Shown: positions 25,692 to 35,159, counted from the stretch's first letter. The stretch: 54,757 bases of DNA from Bacteroidota bacterium (GCA_022567305.1 JADFHF010000004.1:104623-159379), one strand, 5' to 3'. Notes: a model not told the origin generated them from the sequence alone. Translations and numbers: made by a program.

Positions 25692-28600
25692 ATGCGTATT
25701 CACTCCTTTGCGCCCGCACTCGTGCTTGCACTGTTGCTGACGGCGGGATGTGCTTCTTCCGGACTAGTTATTACATCCAATGACACACTTTCAAACGATT
25801 TCGTGGCGGCTGAAGAGGGGTTTGGTCGGTTCATCGACGCATGCACGCTCGGCGGATGTGGATTTTCTCTTGATCCGGGGAGTCGGGTGGATACGCTCGT
25901 TGTAGACGAAGCTACGCGTACGATCCGCGTCGAATTCAACGAAGCTTTTGCTCAGATTCCGTTTCGCGAGCACAACGTTCGGGCCATTCGTCGGCGTATA
26001 ATCGAAGCATTGGGATCCGGATTCAACGGCTATAAGCTGGAACTGCTTGCACTCGGGATTCCCATTGAAGAACTGATTCCAAACCGGTATAGAATGGGAT
26101 CCACTGCCATCGATGAGCAGCGGATGCCACAGGCACCACGTGCACTTCGCACCCACGTTCGAAACCTGGATAGGCCAATTATTCCCTCTCAAGGCTTGTT
26201 TGGGCGTCACATCGCCATCTGGCCATCGCACGGCTGGTATTATGAAGCGACTCTGGATCGGTGGGAGTGGCAACGGGCTCGACTTTTTCAGACGGTAGAG
26301 GATCTCCTCCCGATGTCATTCATCGTGCCATTTCTGGAACCGATGCTCGAACGGGCTGGTGCCTCCGTGTACCTCCCGCGCGAGCGCGACATACAACATC
26401 ATGAAGTAGTCGTTGACAATGACGGATACTCTCGTGAGAACCGGAGCCGATACGTAGAACACACGCGGGCAGAACGGACTTGGTTTTCGGGGATCGAAAA
26501 AGGGTTCGGTGGCGCCGGTGATCTGCTCTACGGTCAAACAAATCCATTTTCACTTGGATCGTATCGAGTTACCCACACGAATACGGAGACCGATGCCGAC
26601 GTCGAGTGGATACCGGAAATTCCGGAGCGCGGTGAGTATGCTGTCTACGTTTCCTACGCGAAGCTGCCAAACGCTACCACCGATGCGCGATATACCGTAT
26701 ACCATCTAGGCGGCTCAACCCGATTCGTGGTCGACCAGACCATGGGAGCGGGTACCTGGACCTACCTGGGTACGTTTCTGTTTGATGCCGGCGTACATCC
26801 CATCGGTGGGCGGGTCAAGCTGGAGAACAAAAGTGTGGGCGGACGAAGAACCCTTTCCGCAGACGCGGTTCGTTTTGGCGGCGGGATGGGAAATATTGTA
26901 CGTGGCAGGGCGGCCAGCGGAAGACCACGGTTTACGGAAGGGGCCCGATACTATATGCAGTACTCGGGAATGCCGGACACGCTGGTATACAATGTGACCG
27001 GGACGCTGGATGACTATGTAGATGATTATCGGGGCAGGGCGGAATGGGTGAACTTCCTCCGCGGCGCTCCATCCGGTCCGAACAAAGATCGCGAGCTTTC
27101 GGGGCTCGGAATACCGATTGATATCTCGCTGGCATTTCACACGGACGCGGGCATCACGAAGAGTGATTCGACGATCGGAACGTTGATGATTTACAGCAGC
27201 AAAGGATTCGACGACGAAACCCGCTTTCCGGACGGCCTCTCGAGGTTTGCGAACCGCGATCTGGGTGATCTGATGCAGACCCAAATCGTGGACGATTTGC
27301 GTGCGCTTTATGATTCAAATTGGCACAGACGTCCCATCTGGGATCGGGACTATAGCGAAGCTGTTCGACCGAATGTGCCGGGTGTGCTGCTCGAGCTTTT
27401 GTCGCACCAAAATTTTGCCGACATGAAGTTCGGATTGGATCCACGATTCCGATTTCACGTGGCCCGTTCTATTTACAAATCCATCTTACGTTATCTCTCG
27501 TTTCAGAACAGAGAACCATATGTCGTACAACCACTTAAGGTATCTCACATCGTATCAGATCTCTTCGATGACGGAGCCGTTCGCCTTACCTGGAATCCGA
27601 GACGAGATCCGCTCGAAACCAGTGCAGATCCAACCGGATATATCGTCTATACACGGCGCGGAGAGTCCGCTTTTGATAATGGAACGTTCGTGTCCGATCC
27701 CGAATATGTACTCACCCATCTTGAGGCGGACGTCGTATACAGCTTCAAAGTTACTGCGGTAAATCGTGGAGGGGAGTCTCGAGCATCCGAAGTGGTCTCC
27801 GTAGGACTCGGTTACGATTCGAGAGCACCGATCCTCGTGATCAACGGATTTGATCGCGTTTCAGGACCCGGAACGATAGAGCAGGGAGACTGGCGCGGAT
27901 TTGCAGGACTCGTGGACGAGGGTGTTCCGGACGGGCGGGACGCCAGCTTTGTGGGTGAGCAGTATGATTTCGACATCGACTCGCCGTGGCTGGACGACGA
28001 CGCTCCTGGACACGGTGCCAGTCACTCGACCGCAGAGACAGAGGTCAGAACGGGCAACACGCATGACTATGCTGCCATCCATGGTGCGGCCATCCTCGCT
28101 TCCGGACGCTCGTTTGTGACCGCATCAAATGAAGCCGTGGCTGAGCGAGTTGTAGATCTTAGCCGATTTGATCTGCTTGATATTATTCTCGGAGAGCAGC
28201 GCACAACGGTTGGACCCGGTAACCGACGCGGGGCTGCTTTTCGAACCTTCACTCTCAGACTGCAGGCCGTACTAGAGACCTACTCTGCCGGCGGGGGTAA
28301 CTTGTTTGTTTCGGGAGCCTATGTCGGGACGGATCTGAATGGCCCGCTCAGTAGGGAAGAGGATCGTCGATTTTCAGAAGACGTCCTTCGGTTCAAGTGG
28401 CGAACGGATCACGCATCTCAGAGCGGATTGGTCTCGGCCCCGGATGACTCATTTCTTGAATACGGTGCAAGCATGTCCTATAACACGGACGCGTCGGGAC
28501 CTATTTACCGGGTCGAGTCTCCCGATGCGGTGGAGCCTCTCGACGAGTCTGCGGAGACGTTGCTTCGCTACGGAGACAACAATACAAGCGCCGCAGTGGG

Positions 28601-28718
28601 ATCGCGTGGCAATTCAAACGTTGTGATCTTTGGCTTTCCGTTTGAAACAATTCTCACCGAAACTGGACGAAATCAGCTCATGAAGTCGGTTCTCTCTTAT
28701 CTGGAGAATGACGAATGA
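25692..28718 (+). CDS. lipoprotein with golvesin-like, amidase-like and fibronectin III domains
   Basis: 1008 residues from ATG 25692 (the frame is open further upstream, inside the previous gene). Lipobox LLTAGC, Cys20. Order of domains: an N-terminal segment that may include an Amidase_3-like core split by insertion; a golvesin/xanthan-lyase-type C-terminal-like beta sandwich (about 290-400: YAVYVSYAKLPNATTDARYTV); an amidase-like section (about 480-600: ISLAFHTDAG, PGVLLELLSHQNFADM) that would hold zinc His and Glu residues; an FN3 domain (about 620-710); and a C-terminal region with a flavodoxin-like or glutamine-amidotransferase-like look. Such proteins are often labelled xanthan lyase, but peptidoglycan is the likelier target given the neighbours. 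ATGA overlap with the permease gene. Confidence 0.8.
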   Translation: MRIHSFAPALVLALLLTAGCASSGLVITSNDTLSNDFVAAEEGFGRFIDACTLGGCGFSLDPGSRVDTLVVDEATRTIRVEFNEAFAQIPFREHNVRAIRRRIIEALGSGFNGYKLELLALGIPIEELIPNRYRMGSTAIDEQRMPQAPRALRTHVRNLDRPIIPSQGLFGRHIAIWPSHGWYYEATLDRWEWQRARLFQTVEDLLPMSFIVPFLEPMLERAGASVYLPRERDIQHHEVVVDNDGYSRENRSRYVEHTRAERTWFSGIEKGFGGAGDLLYGQTNPFSLGSYRVTHTNTETDADVEWIPEIPERGEYAVYVSYAKLPNATTDARYTVYHLGGSTRFVVDQTMGAGTWTYLGTFLFDAGVHPIGGRVKLENKSVGGRRTLSADAVRFGGGMGNIVRGRAASGRPRFTEGARYYMQYSGMPDTLVYNVTGTLDDYVDDYRGRAEWVNFLRGAPSGPNKDRELSGLGIPIDISLAFHTDAGITKSDSTIGTLMIYSSKGFDDETRFPDGLSRFANRDLGDLMQTQIVDDLRALYDSNWHRRPIWDRDYSEAVRPNVPGVLLELLSHQNFADMKFGLDPRFRFHVARSIYKSILRYLSFQNREPYVVQPLKVSHIVSDLFDDGAVRLTWNPRRDPLETSADPTGYIVYTRRGESAFDNGTFVSDPEYVLTHLEADVVYSFKVTAVNRGGESRASEVVSVGLGYDSRAPILVINGFDRVSGPGTIEQGDWRGFAGLVDEGVPDGRDASFVGEQYDFDIDSPWLDDDAPGHGASHSTAETEVRTGNTHDYAAIHGAAILASGRSFVTASNEAVAERVVDLSRFDLLDIILGEQRTTVGPGNRRGAAFRTFTLRLQAVLETYSAGGGNLFVSGAYVGTDLNGPLSREEDRRFSEDVLRFKWRTDHASQSGLVSAPDDSFLEYGASMSYNTDASGPIYRVESPDAVEPLDESAETLLRYGDNNTSAAVGSRGNSNVVIFGFPFETILTETGRNQLMKSVLSYLENDE

Positions 28719-30028
28719 GCGAACCCACCCGCTCGAGCACCCGTGGCGCCTGGCGCTGGGTTCCGACGCTTTATTTCGCGGAGGGGTTGCCGTACGCCAT
28801 TGTCATCCTGGTTTCCGTCATCATGTACAAGCGCCTGGATGTATCGAATACGGAAATTGCACTCTACACCAGTTGGCTCTATTTGCCGTGGGTAATCAAG
28901 CCCATATGGAGTCCGATTGTTGATACCGTTTCGACCAAGAGATTCTGGATCCTGACCACCCAGATTCTTATCGGGGCAGGGTTGGCCGGCGTGGCGCTGA
29001 CGATACCCACGTCTGATTTCTTCCGGTACAGCCTTGCATTCATGTGGCTGTTGGCTTTCAGTTCAGCCACACACGATATCTCGGCGGACGGATTTTATAT
29101 GCTGGGCCTAAACGATCACGATCAGGCCTGGTTCGTGGGGATTCGCAGTACCTTTTACAGACTCGCGATGATTTCGGGTCAGGGCCTGTTGGTCATGCTT
29201 GCCGGATACCTGGAGTCTAGATTTGACAGCGTTCAGACGGGGTGGTCGATTACGCTGATGGTGGCCGCCGGGATTTACATCCTCGTTTATCTCTATCACA
29301 CCCGGGCCCTACCCCGCCCGGATTCGGACGATCCGCGCACCGTTGAGTCGTTCGGCCATCTACTTCGTGAGACGAGAGATGCGTTTACTTCGTTTTTCCG
29401 CAAGACGCATGTGGTCGTTGCTCTCGCGTTCTTTCTGTTGTATCGGCTCGGCGAAGCGCAGCTCGTTAAGATGGCACCTCTGTTTCTGTTGGATGCGCGA
29501 GAGGCAGGAGGTCTGGCGTTGTCTACCGGGCAGGTTGGAAAGGTGTATGGCATCGTCGGTGTGGCCGCGCTGACAGCAGGCGGTATTCTAGGAGGTTTGA
29601 TGGCCGCGAAGAAGGGTCTGAAATACTGGTTGGGCTGGATGGTTGTCGCGATTAATCTACCAAATGTAGTGTATGTCTTTCTCTCCTACGTGACGCCGGA
29701 GAGTATTCTGGTGGTCAATGCTGCCGTGGCGGTCGAACAGTTTGGATACGGCTTCGGCTTCACCGCGTACATGCTCTATATGATCTATTTTGCTGATGGC
29801 CCCTGCAAAACGTCTCATTTTGCCATTTGCACCGGATTCATGGCCCTGGGAATGATGCTTCCAGGTATGATCAGCGGCTGGATTCAGGAATCGATCGGAT
29901 ATCAACTGTTCTTCGTCTGGGTGCTTGTGGCAACCATCCCCGGCTTTATTGTGGCCTATCTGATACCGGTTGATCCCGAGTTTGGAAAGGGAGAGGAGGC
30001 TGTGGCGTTGTCAACGAGCGAACCATGA
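28715..30028 (+). CDS. AmpG-like MFS permease
   Basis: 437 residues with about 12 transmembrane helices. The start region WVPTLYFAEGLPYAIVILVS and the segment SATHDISADGFYML are hallmarks of the AmpG/SLC33-like branch of the major facilitator superfamily. AmpG imports anhydro-muropeptides (GlcNAc-anhMurNAc peptides) for recycling. The gene is translationally coupled (ATGA, 28715-28718) to the golvesin/amidase lipoprotein and, by another ATGA (30025-30028), to the GNAT gene, which supports wall-fragment uptake. Other substrates of this branch remain possible. Confidence 0.85.
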   Translation: MSEPTRSSTRGAWRWVPTLYFAEGLPYAIVILVSVIMYKRLDVSNTEIALYTSWLYLPWVIKPIWSPIVDTVSTKRFWILTTQILIGAGLAGVALTIPTSDFFRYSLAFMWLLAFSSATHDISADGFYMLGLNDHDQAWFVGIRSTFYRLAMISGQGLLVMLAGYLESRFDSVQTGWSITLMVAAGIYILVYLYHTRALPRPDSDDPRTVESFGHLLRETRDAFTSFFRKTHVVVALAFFLLYRLGEAQLVKMAPLFLLDAREAGGLALSTGQVGKVYGIVGVAALTAGGILGGLMAAKKGLKYWLGWMVVAINLPNVVYVFLSYVTPESILVVNAAVAVEQFGYGFGFTAYMLYMIYFADGPCKTSHFAICTGFMALGMMLPGMISGWIQESIGYQLFFVWVLVATIPGFIVAYLIPVDPEFGKGEEAVALSTSEP

Positions 30029-30903
30029 TCAGGCGAATCGAACTGGACGGCGAAATGGACGCCCTGTTTCAATGCTGGAATGCGTCGGCCCATTTTGATC
30101 GTCTTCCCCTCGAAGTCTTTCAGGAGAAGCTTGAAGACGACGGATACCGGGACGGTTTCGGGTGGGTGGAGGAAGAAGAGGGGGCGGTTTGCGGGTTCGT
30201 CGTGGGTGTCGTTCGGACGGTCGATCGGATTTCGGTGGGTTATGTTAAACTCCTGGCCGTCCATCCGGAGCGCCGCCGTCAAGGATCGGGCTCGGCGTTA
30301 CTCGTTAAACTCCTGGATGCGTTTGCCGTCGAGGGTGTGAATCGGATACGTATTGCCGAGTCCGCACCAAACTACTTGACTCCTGGACTCGACGTTCGAT
30401 ATACGCCCGCGCTACACCTGTTTGAGAAGCATGGATTTAAGACGATCGGAGAAGCCTATAACATGGAGGCGAGTCTGCCGGGAGAAGGATATCCGACCGA
30501 CCAGATCCTCGGTTTAACCATTCGACGGGCGCAAGAAGCCGACGGCCCGGAGGTTGAGCAGTTCGTCGCCATTGAATGGAAAGCCTGGGTGCCGGAAGTC
30601 CATTGCTCCTTAGGGCGCGACCCTGTCGCCGTACATCTTGCTCTGAATGGCGAAGAGATCGTTGCGTTCTCGGCGTATGAAGGAAATAACGCCAGCTTGG
30701 GTACTTTTGGACCGATGGGCACGGCACCGGAATACAGAGGACGGGGGATCGGGGAGAATCTTCTTAAATGGTGCCTCACAGACCTTGTACACCTCGGCTA
30801 CGAACGGGTTACGATTCCGTGGGTTGCTCCGATTGGATTCTATACAAAAACCGTCCACGCTACGATTTCGAGGGTTTTTACGCGAATGGAAAAACAGTCT
30901 TGA
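30025..30903 (+). CDS. GNAT family N-acetyltransferase with two GNAT domains
   Basis: 292 residues. The N-terminal GNAT domain shows the acetyl-CoA loop VHPERRRQGSGSALL (about residues 75-89). The C-terminal half is a second GNAT domain with TAPEYRGRGIGENLLKWC (about 234-250). Each Arg/Gln-x-x-Gly-x-Gly loop is intact, so both may bind acetyl-CoA. It is the last gene of the operon with DigH-like, golvesin/amidase and AmpG-like genes, suggesting acetylation of imported amino sugars or wall peptides; this is inference from context. A terminator follows at 31062-31100. Confidence 0.87.
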   Translation: MIRRIELDGEMDALFQCWNASAHFDRLPLEVFQEKLEDDGYRDGFGWVEEEEGAVCGFVVGVVRTVDRISVGYVKLLAVHPERRRQGSGSALLVKLLDAFAVEGVNRIRIAESAPNYLTPGLDVRYTPALHLFEKHGFKTIGEAYNMEASLPGEGYPTDQILGLTIRRAQEADGPEVEQFVAIEWKAWVPEVHCSLGRDPVAVHLALNGEEIVAFSAYEGNNASLGTFGPMGTAPEYRGRGIGENLLKWCLTDLVHLGYERVTIPWVAPIGFYTKTVHATISRVFTRMEKQS

Positions 30904-31000
30904 TGGAGATTATCCACCCGGCGTCTCCTTTTTTCCATTCAGATACAAATTCCGACCGTTGGCCCGCTCATTACCGCCGCCCTGCGATCATCCCTGTATC

Positions 31001-31063
31001 ATGAATCCGGGTGAGCTACTCAAGGCTTCTCAAAAGGGTGATGTTACTTCGGTAGCTGCATGA
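31001..31063 (+). pseudogene. 20-codon ORF resembling an ankyrin-repeat N-terminus, probable remnant
   Basis: ATG 31001 to TGA 31061 encodes MNPGELLKASQKGDVTSVAA. The string LLKASQKGDVTSVAA matches the first helix of many bacterial ankyrin-repeat proteins, which would go on with LL..GADVN; here it stops. The stop codon overlaps the first base pairs of the terminator hairpin. It could be the broken 5' end of a lost ankyrin gene or a short leader peptide. Confidence 0.4.
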
Positions 31064-31100
31064 ACGTCCGGCGTAGTGGGTGCGCTGGACGTTCTTTTTT
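31062..31100 (+). terminator. Rho-independent terminator
   Basis: Stem GAACGTCCGGCG (31062-31073) pairs with the run ending GCTGGACGTTC (31084-31094), with one G-T type mismatch, then T residues to 31100. It would end the DigH-like/AmpG-like/GNAT transcript before the convergent accD gene. Confidence 0.8.
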
Positions 31101-31120
31101 AGGTCGACCAATTCGAGCAA

Positions 31121-31987
31121 TTACTTCCGCGTATCCGGATCGTCTTCCAGGATCAAATCCAAATACTGCACCAGTTCCTGTCGAAGTTCTCTCCGATCCA
31201 CGATCCGGTCGACAAACCCGCGTTCGAGAAGAAATTCAGATCGTTGGAATCCGTCTGGCAAATCCTGACCCATGGTTTCTCGAATGATCCTCGGCCCTGC
31301 GAACCCGATCAGTGCACCGGGTTCAGCGAAATGAATATCTCCGAGCATTGCAAAGGAAGCCGTGACACCGCCCGTTGTAGGGTTGGTCAGGAGGACCATA
31401 AACGGTAGACCGAGTTCTTCCAGCTTGCCAAGATTTGCACTCGTCTTGGCCATTTGCATGAGACTCAACGCACCTTCCATCATTCTGGCTCCGCCGCTTT
31501 GAGCAATGACGAGCAAAGCCGTTTTTTCAGAACACGCCCGTCTGATGGCGCGGGTGACGACTTCGCCAACGACCGATCCCATGCTTCCACCAATGAAGGA
31601 GAAATCCATAGAAGCCACCGATATCCGGTGCCCGCCTATCATTCCCATCGCTGTTCGTGCGGCATCACTCAGCTGGGTTTTTTCGCGCGACGTCTCGAGT
31701 CTGCTCGAATACGATTTTTTATCGACAAATTTCAGTGGATCGACGGAGATGAGTGTGTCGTCGTAAACCTGAAACTGACCATTATCAAACAACAACTCGA
31801 AGTATTCATTGCTGGACAGTTTGAAATGGTGCGAACAATTGGGGCACACCTTCAAATTCTTACCGATCTCCCGCTGATTGATCGTTGTTGAACACCCCGG
31901 ACACTTCACCCAGTGTCCTTCGGGAACGTTGATCTGCTGGCTGATTTTGGTGTGAATACCGGCAGTTTTACGCCTGAACCATGCCAT
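31121..31987 (-). CDS. accD: acetyl-CoA carboxylase carboxyltransferase subunit beta
   Basis: 288 residues. With AccA it transfers the carboxyl group from carboxybiotin to acetyl-CoA, giving malonyl-CoA for fatty acid synthesis. The N-terminal zinc ribbon has Cys29, Cys32, Cys48 and Cys51 (CPGCSTT and CPNCSHH). The crotonase-like core shows SGGARMMEGALSLMQMAKTSA and PFMVLLTNPTTGGVTASFAMLGD, with the oxyanion-hole glycines. tsaB lies just upstream on the same strand, 18 bp apart, so the two probably share a transcript. Confidence 0.96.
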   Translation of the reverse strand: MAWFRRKTAGIHTKISQQINVPEGHWVKCPGCSTTINQREIGKNLKVCPNCSHHFKLSSNEYFELLFDNGQFQVYDDTLISVDPLKFVDKKSYSSRLETSREKTQLSDAARTAMGMIGGHRISVASMDFSFIGGSMGSVVGEVVTRAIRRACSEKTALLVIAQSGGARMMEGALSLMQMAKTSANLGKLEELGLPFMVLLTNPTTGGVTASFAMLGDIHFAEPGALIGFAGPRIIRETMGQDLPDGFQRSEFLLERGFVDRIVDRRELRQELVQYLDLILEDDPDTRK

Positions 31988-32005
31988 ACGCGTCGTATTG
32001 ACTGA

Positions 32006-32713
32006 TTAGAACGGAAGACGGTCGAAAATGGACCTTGTAGCCTTCCGCGCCACAAAATCACGTAAATAATACGGCTTGAACGCCGATGTGTCTTCAAATA
32101 ATTGTTTTTCCAGCCTACCGAGTGCTGCGAAACCCACGTTTTTCGCCGAAAGACTGATTTCAGAGACGGTGAATCCGTCCAGGTTAACACCCGATTCTAC
32201 AAGGCGGGTCACACCAGGTCCGCAGATCAATCCAGTGGTAATCTTGGCCTCTCTGAGGCGTTTTGAAAACGTATCGGTCTCAAGAGCACACTCGTCCACG
32301 ATTCTGCGGATACTATCGCCGTCCGCTTCAAACACCGCGAGATAGACTTCGCCTCGACGTGACGGCAGCACTCCAATGACTGGGCCATTCGTGGACTGAA
32401 GTAACGGAAAAGCGAGAGCTTCAAGGGTTGGGACCGCGATGATGCGCGCGCCTGTAGCGTACGCGAGCCCCTTTGCCGTGCTCGCACCAATCCGCAAGCC
32501 GGTATACGAACCCGGCCCGGATGATACGGCAATCGCCTGGAGGCGCTCGGGTTCGATGGCCGCTTCGACGAGGCATTCCTGGATCATCGGTACAAGTCGT
32601 TCAGCGTGTGACTTCGCTTGATCGAGACTCCGATGAGCGATCGGATGTTTGTCGCAAAAAACGGCAACGTCACAAATGTCTGTGGCTGTTTCCAGCGCTA
32701 GAAAATGGCTCAT
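32006..32713 (-). CDS. tsaB: tRNA threonylcarbamoyladenosine biosynthesis protein TsaB
   Basis: 235-residue ASKHA-fold pseudo-peptidase that scaffolds TsaD and TsaE in transfer of threonylcarbamoyl to A37 of tRNA. The N-terminal LALETATDICDVAV and the AVSSGPGSYTGLRIGASTAKG segment (about residues 64-85) are diagnostic. Length is normal. It is upstream of accD on the minus strand and divergent from the EF-G-like gene; its enzymatic partner TsaC is at 22930-23877. Confidence 0.94.
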   Translation of the reverse strand: MSHFLALETATDICDVAVFCDKHPIAHRSLDQAKSHAERLVPMIQECLVEAAIEPERLQAIAVSSGPGSYTGLRIGASTAKGLAYATGARIIAVPTLEALAFPLLQSTNGPVIGVLPSRRGEVYLAVFEADGDSIRRIVDECALETDTFSKRLREAKITTGLICGPGVTRLVESGVNLDGFTVSEISLSAKNVGFAALGRLEKQLFEDTSAFKPYYLRDFVARKATRSIFDRLPF

Positions 32714-32782
32714 TTACTCTGGCATAAGGCCGCACAGAATTCAGTGCTCGAATGAATGTTCCGTCTCGGTGGCCAAGGGTAC

Positions 32783-32818
32783 GAAAACGCCCTTTAACAC
32801 GTGATGACTGGCGTTTTC
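32783..32818. promoter_or_regulatory. perfect 9-bp inverted repeat in a divergent intergenic region
   Basis: GAAAACGCC (32783-32791) and GGCGTTTTC (32810-32818) with an 18-bp spacer, between tsaB (leftward) and the EF-G-like gene (rightward). Genes diverge from it, so a terminator role for either is unlikely; an operator or the end of an unannotated small RNA is possible. Confidence 0.5.
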
Positions 32819-32847
32819 AAAATCTCAAAGAGGGCGGTCCGGGCGGG

Positions 32848-32875
32848 TTGACATATACATTGACGGGCGTATCTT
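32848..32875 (+). promoter_or_regulatory. candidate promoter of the EF-G-like gene
   Basis: TTGACA (32848-32853), a 16-bp spacer and TATCTT (32870-32875), 52 bp before ATG 32927. An overlapping TAATCTTG (32878-32885) resembles the Bacteroidota -7 element TAnnTTTG. Confidence 0.4.
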
Positions 32876-32926
32876 AATAATCTTGCTTGCAATTCTTCAG
32901 CTATTGATAAATAAAGATTAGGAGAA

Positions 32927-35047
32927 ATGAACGTATACGAGACCGATCGCATTCGCAACATCGCTCTGGTTGGCCATCAGGGAAGCGGGAAAACGATGTT
33001 GTCAGAAGCGATGCTTCTCACGACCGGTGTTCTTCAACGAATGGGTACGATTGCCGAGGGCACGACAGTCAGTGATTACCACCCGAGCGAGAAGGAGCGC
33101 GAGATGTCAGTTTTTGCTTCGCTCATTCACGTAGAATATGGTGGAAACAAGATCAACGTGCTGGATACACCAGGTTATCCCGACTTCGTTGGAGAAGTCA
33201 TCGCGTCCCTTCACGTTGCGAACACGGCAGTGTTCGTCATCAACGCGGCTGAAGGCGTGCAGGTTGGGACAGAGCTGGGCTGGCGGTCAGCCGAGAAGTC
33301 GGGGACGCCCGTCATGTTTGTGATCAACCACATGGACAAATCCAAAGCTGACTTCCGAACGGTAGTCGCTCAAATCAAGGACCGATTCGGACGTGGCGCA
33401 TCCGTGGTTCAGCTCCCTGCGGGAGAGGGCACGAACGCTGTAATCGACGTGTTGCTGATGAAGCAGATCTCATTCGACGCCATGGGAAAGGCTTCGCATG
33501 CTGAAATCGACGAGTCTTTCGCAGATGAAGCAGAATCGCTGCATAACGAATTGGTCGAGAACATTGCTGAAAACGACGAGAGCCTGATGGAGCTCTATTT
33601 TGAGAAGGGTTCGCTCACCGAAGAAGAGATGAGAAGCGGCCTGAGAGAGGCCATGGTTAGGCGGCAACTATTCCCGATTTTCTTAACCAGTGCCACGAAC
33701 GTATTCGGAGTTTCACGTCTACTCGAGTTTATCGGAAACGTGTGTCCCAGTCCGGCCGACGTTCCAGAAGCAGAATTGGAAAACGGAGAAACCATTGCAG
33801 CAGATCCATCGGGAAAACCCGTGGCTCTGGTTTACCGAACCATGGCAGAACATCACGTAGGTGACTACTCGTTCGTTCGTGTTTATTCAGGTGCGATCGA
33901 ACACGGAACAGATATGCAGAATGCGGACACCGGGAGTACCGAAAGACTCGGTCAGCTCTTCGTTATTGACGGTCGCAAGCGCGAGTCGGTTGAAAAGCTC
34001 AATGCGGGAGATCTTGGCGCGCTGGTAAAGCTGAAAAATACGCACACGAATAACACGCTCAGGACCAAGGGGAGTTCGGTTAGACTCAAACCCATCGAAT
34101 TTCCTGAGCCTCGATACAGGGCGGCCGTTGTAGCAGCCAAGGATGGGGAGGAAGACAAGTTAGCACAAGGTCTTCATCACCTTGTGGAAGAAGATCCTTC
34201 GCTTCACGTGGTCCATGACCAGCATCTCAATCAGCTCGTACTCGGAGGTCAAGGCGAGATGCAGCTCGAAATCGTTAAATATCGACTGAAAAACCGGTTC
34301 GGCGTGGATATCGACTTTGTCAGACCCAAAGTGGCCTATCGCGAAACGGTCCAGTCTCAGGCACGCTCCAAATATCGACACAAGAAGCAAACAGGGGGTG
34401 CGGGTCAGTTTGCCGATATTTCCATCCTTGTGGAGCCGTTGGAGGGCGATTTTGTCCCACCTTCCGATATCTCTGTCCGTGGCGTCCAAGAAGAGGTCAC
34501 GCTTTGGGGATCGACCATTCAATTCATTAATGGCATTGTGGGTGGAGTGATTGACATGCGCCGATTCTTCGGTGCTATCCGCAGGGGCGTGCTGGAAGCA
34601 AGTCAGAAGGGTCCGATCGCCGGCTACCCCGTTGGCAATGTCCGGGTTGTGATTTTTGACGGGGGTATGCACGCGGTCGACTCTAACGAGGCCGCATTTA
34701 AGTCAGCAGCTCGAATGTGTTATCGCGATGCGTTTCGCCAAGCAACACCGGCGATACTGGAGCCGATCTATGACATTGAGGTCCTGTGTCCGGATTCTTA
34801 CACTGGAGATGTGATGGGGGATTTGAACACGCGAAGATCCCGAATTCAGGGTATCGAAACGGAGGGGATCTTCAAAAAAATTATTGCGCAAGTACCGGAA
34901 GCTGAATTGGACCGATATTCAACCGTGCTGCGCTCGCTGACGCAGGGACGAGGGTTGCACCGCGCAAAGTTTTCTGCCTACGAAGTGATGCCCCGCCATA
35001 TTCAGGACAAAGTCGTATCGGAAGCGGGAGAGCTTGCAGAAGCATAG
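32927..35047 (+). CDS. fusA: elongation factor G, second-type paralogue
   Basis: 706-residue translational GTPase. G1 is GHQGSGKT (about 16-23), G3 DTPGYPDF and G4 NHMDKSKAD. The G4 motif has His in place of the Lys of canonical NKxD, and the switch region reads EREMSVFASLIHVEY rather than the GITI-type sequence of classical EF-G. These are features of EF-G2-like proteins of Bacteroidota and Thermus. Domains II to V follow in order, ending AKFSAYEVMPRHIQDKV. It is not linked to rpsL/rpsG/tuf, which supports a second copy. Role: translocation or ribosome recycling; which one cannot be settled here. Confidence 0.9.
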   Translation: MNVYETDRIRNIALVGHQGSGKTMLSEAMLLTTGVLQRMGTIAEGTTVSDYHPSEKEREMSVFASLIHVEYGGNKINVLDTPGYPDFVGEVIASLHVANTAVFVINAAEGVQVGTELGWRSAEKSGTPVMFVINHMDKSKADFRTVVAQIKDRFGRGASVVQLPAGEGTNAVIDVLLMKQISFDAMGKASHAEIDESFADEAESLHNELVENIAENDESLMELYFEKGSLTEEEMRSGLREAMVRRQLFPIFLTSATNVFGVSRLLEFIGNVCPSPADVPEAELENGETIAADPSGKPVALVYRTMAEHHVGDYSFVRVYSGAIEHGTDMQNADTGSTERLGQLFVIDGRKRESVEKLNAGDLGALVKLKNTHTNNTLRTKGSSVRLKPIEFPEPRYRAAVVAAKDGEEDKLAQGLHHLVEEDPSLHVVHDQHLNQLVLGGQGEMQLEIVKYRLKNRFGVDIDFVRPKVAYRETVQSQARSKYRHKKQTGGAGQFADISILVEPLEGDFVPPSDISVRGVQEEVTLWGSTIQFINGIVGGVIDMRRFFGAIRRGVLEASQKGPIAGYPVGNVRVVIFDGGMHAVDSNEAAFKSAARMCYRDAFRQATPAILEPIYDIEVLCPDSYTGDVMGDLNTRRSRIQGIETEGIFKKIIAQVPEAELDRYSTVLRSLTQGRGLHRAKFSAYEVMPRHIQDKVVSEAGELAEA

Positions 35048-35159
35048 CGTAGACGAACTTTCGAGGCCGTTGAGAAATCGGGAGGCGACGAGTCAGACAG
35101 ATGGTCTGTGAATAGTACTACTCGATTCGACAGAAATTCGGACGGAAATGGGGAAGTAA

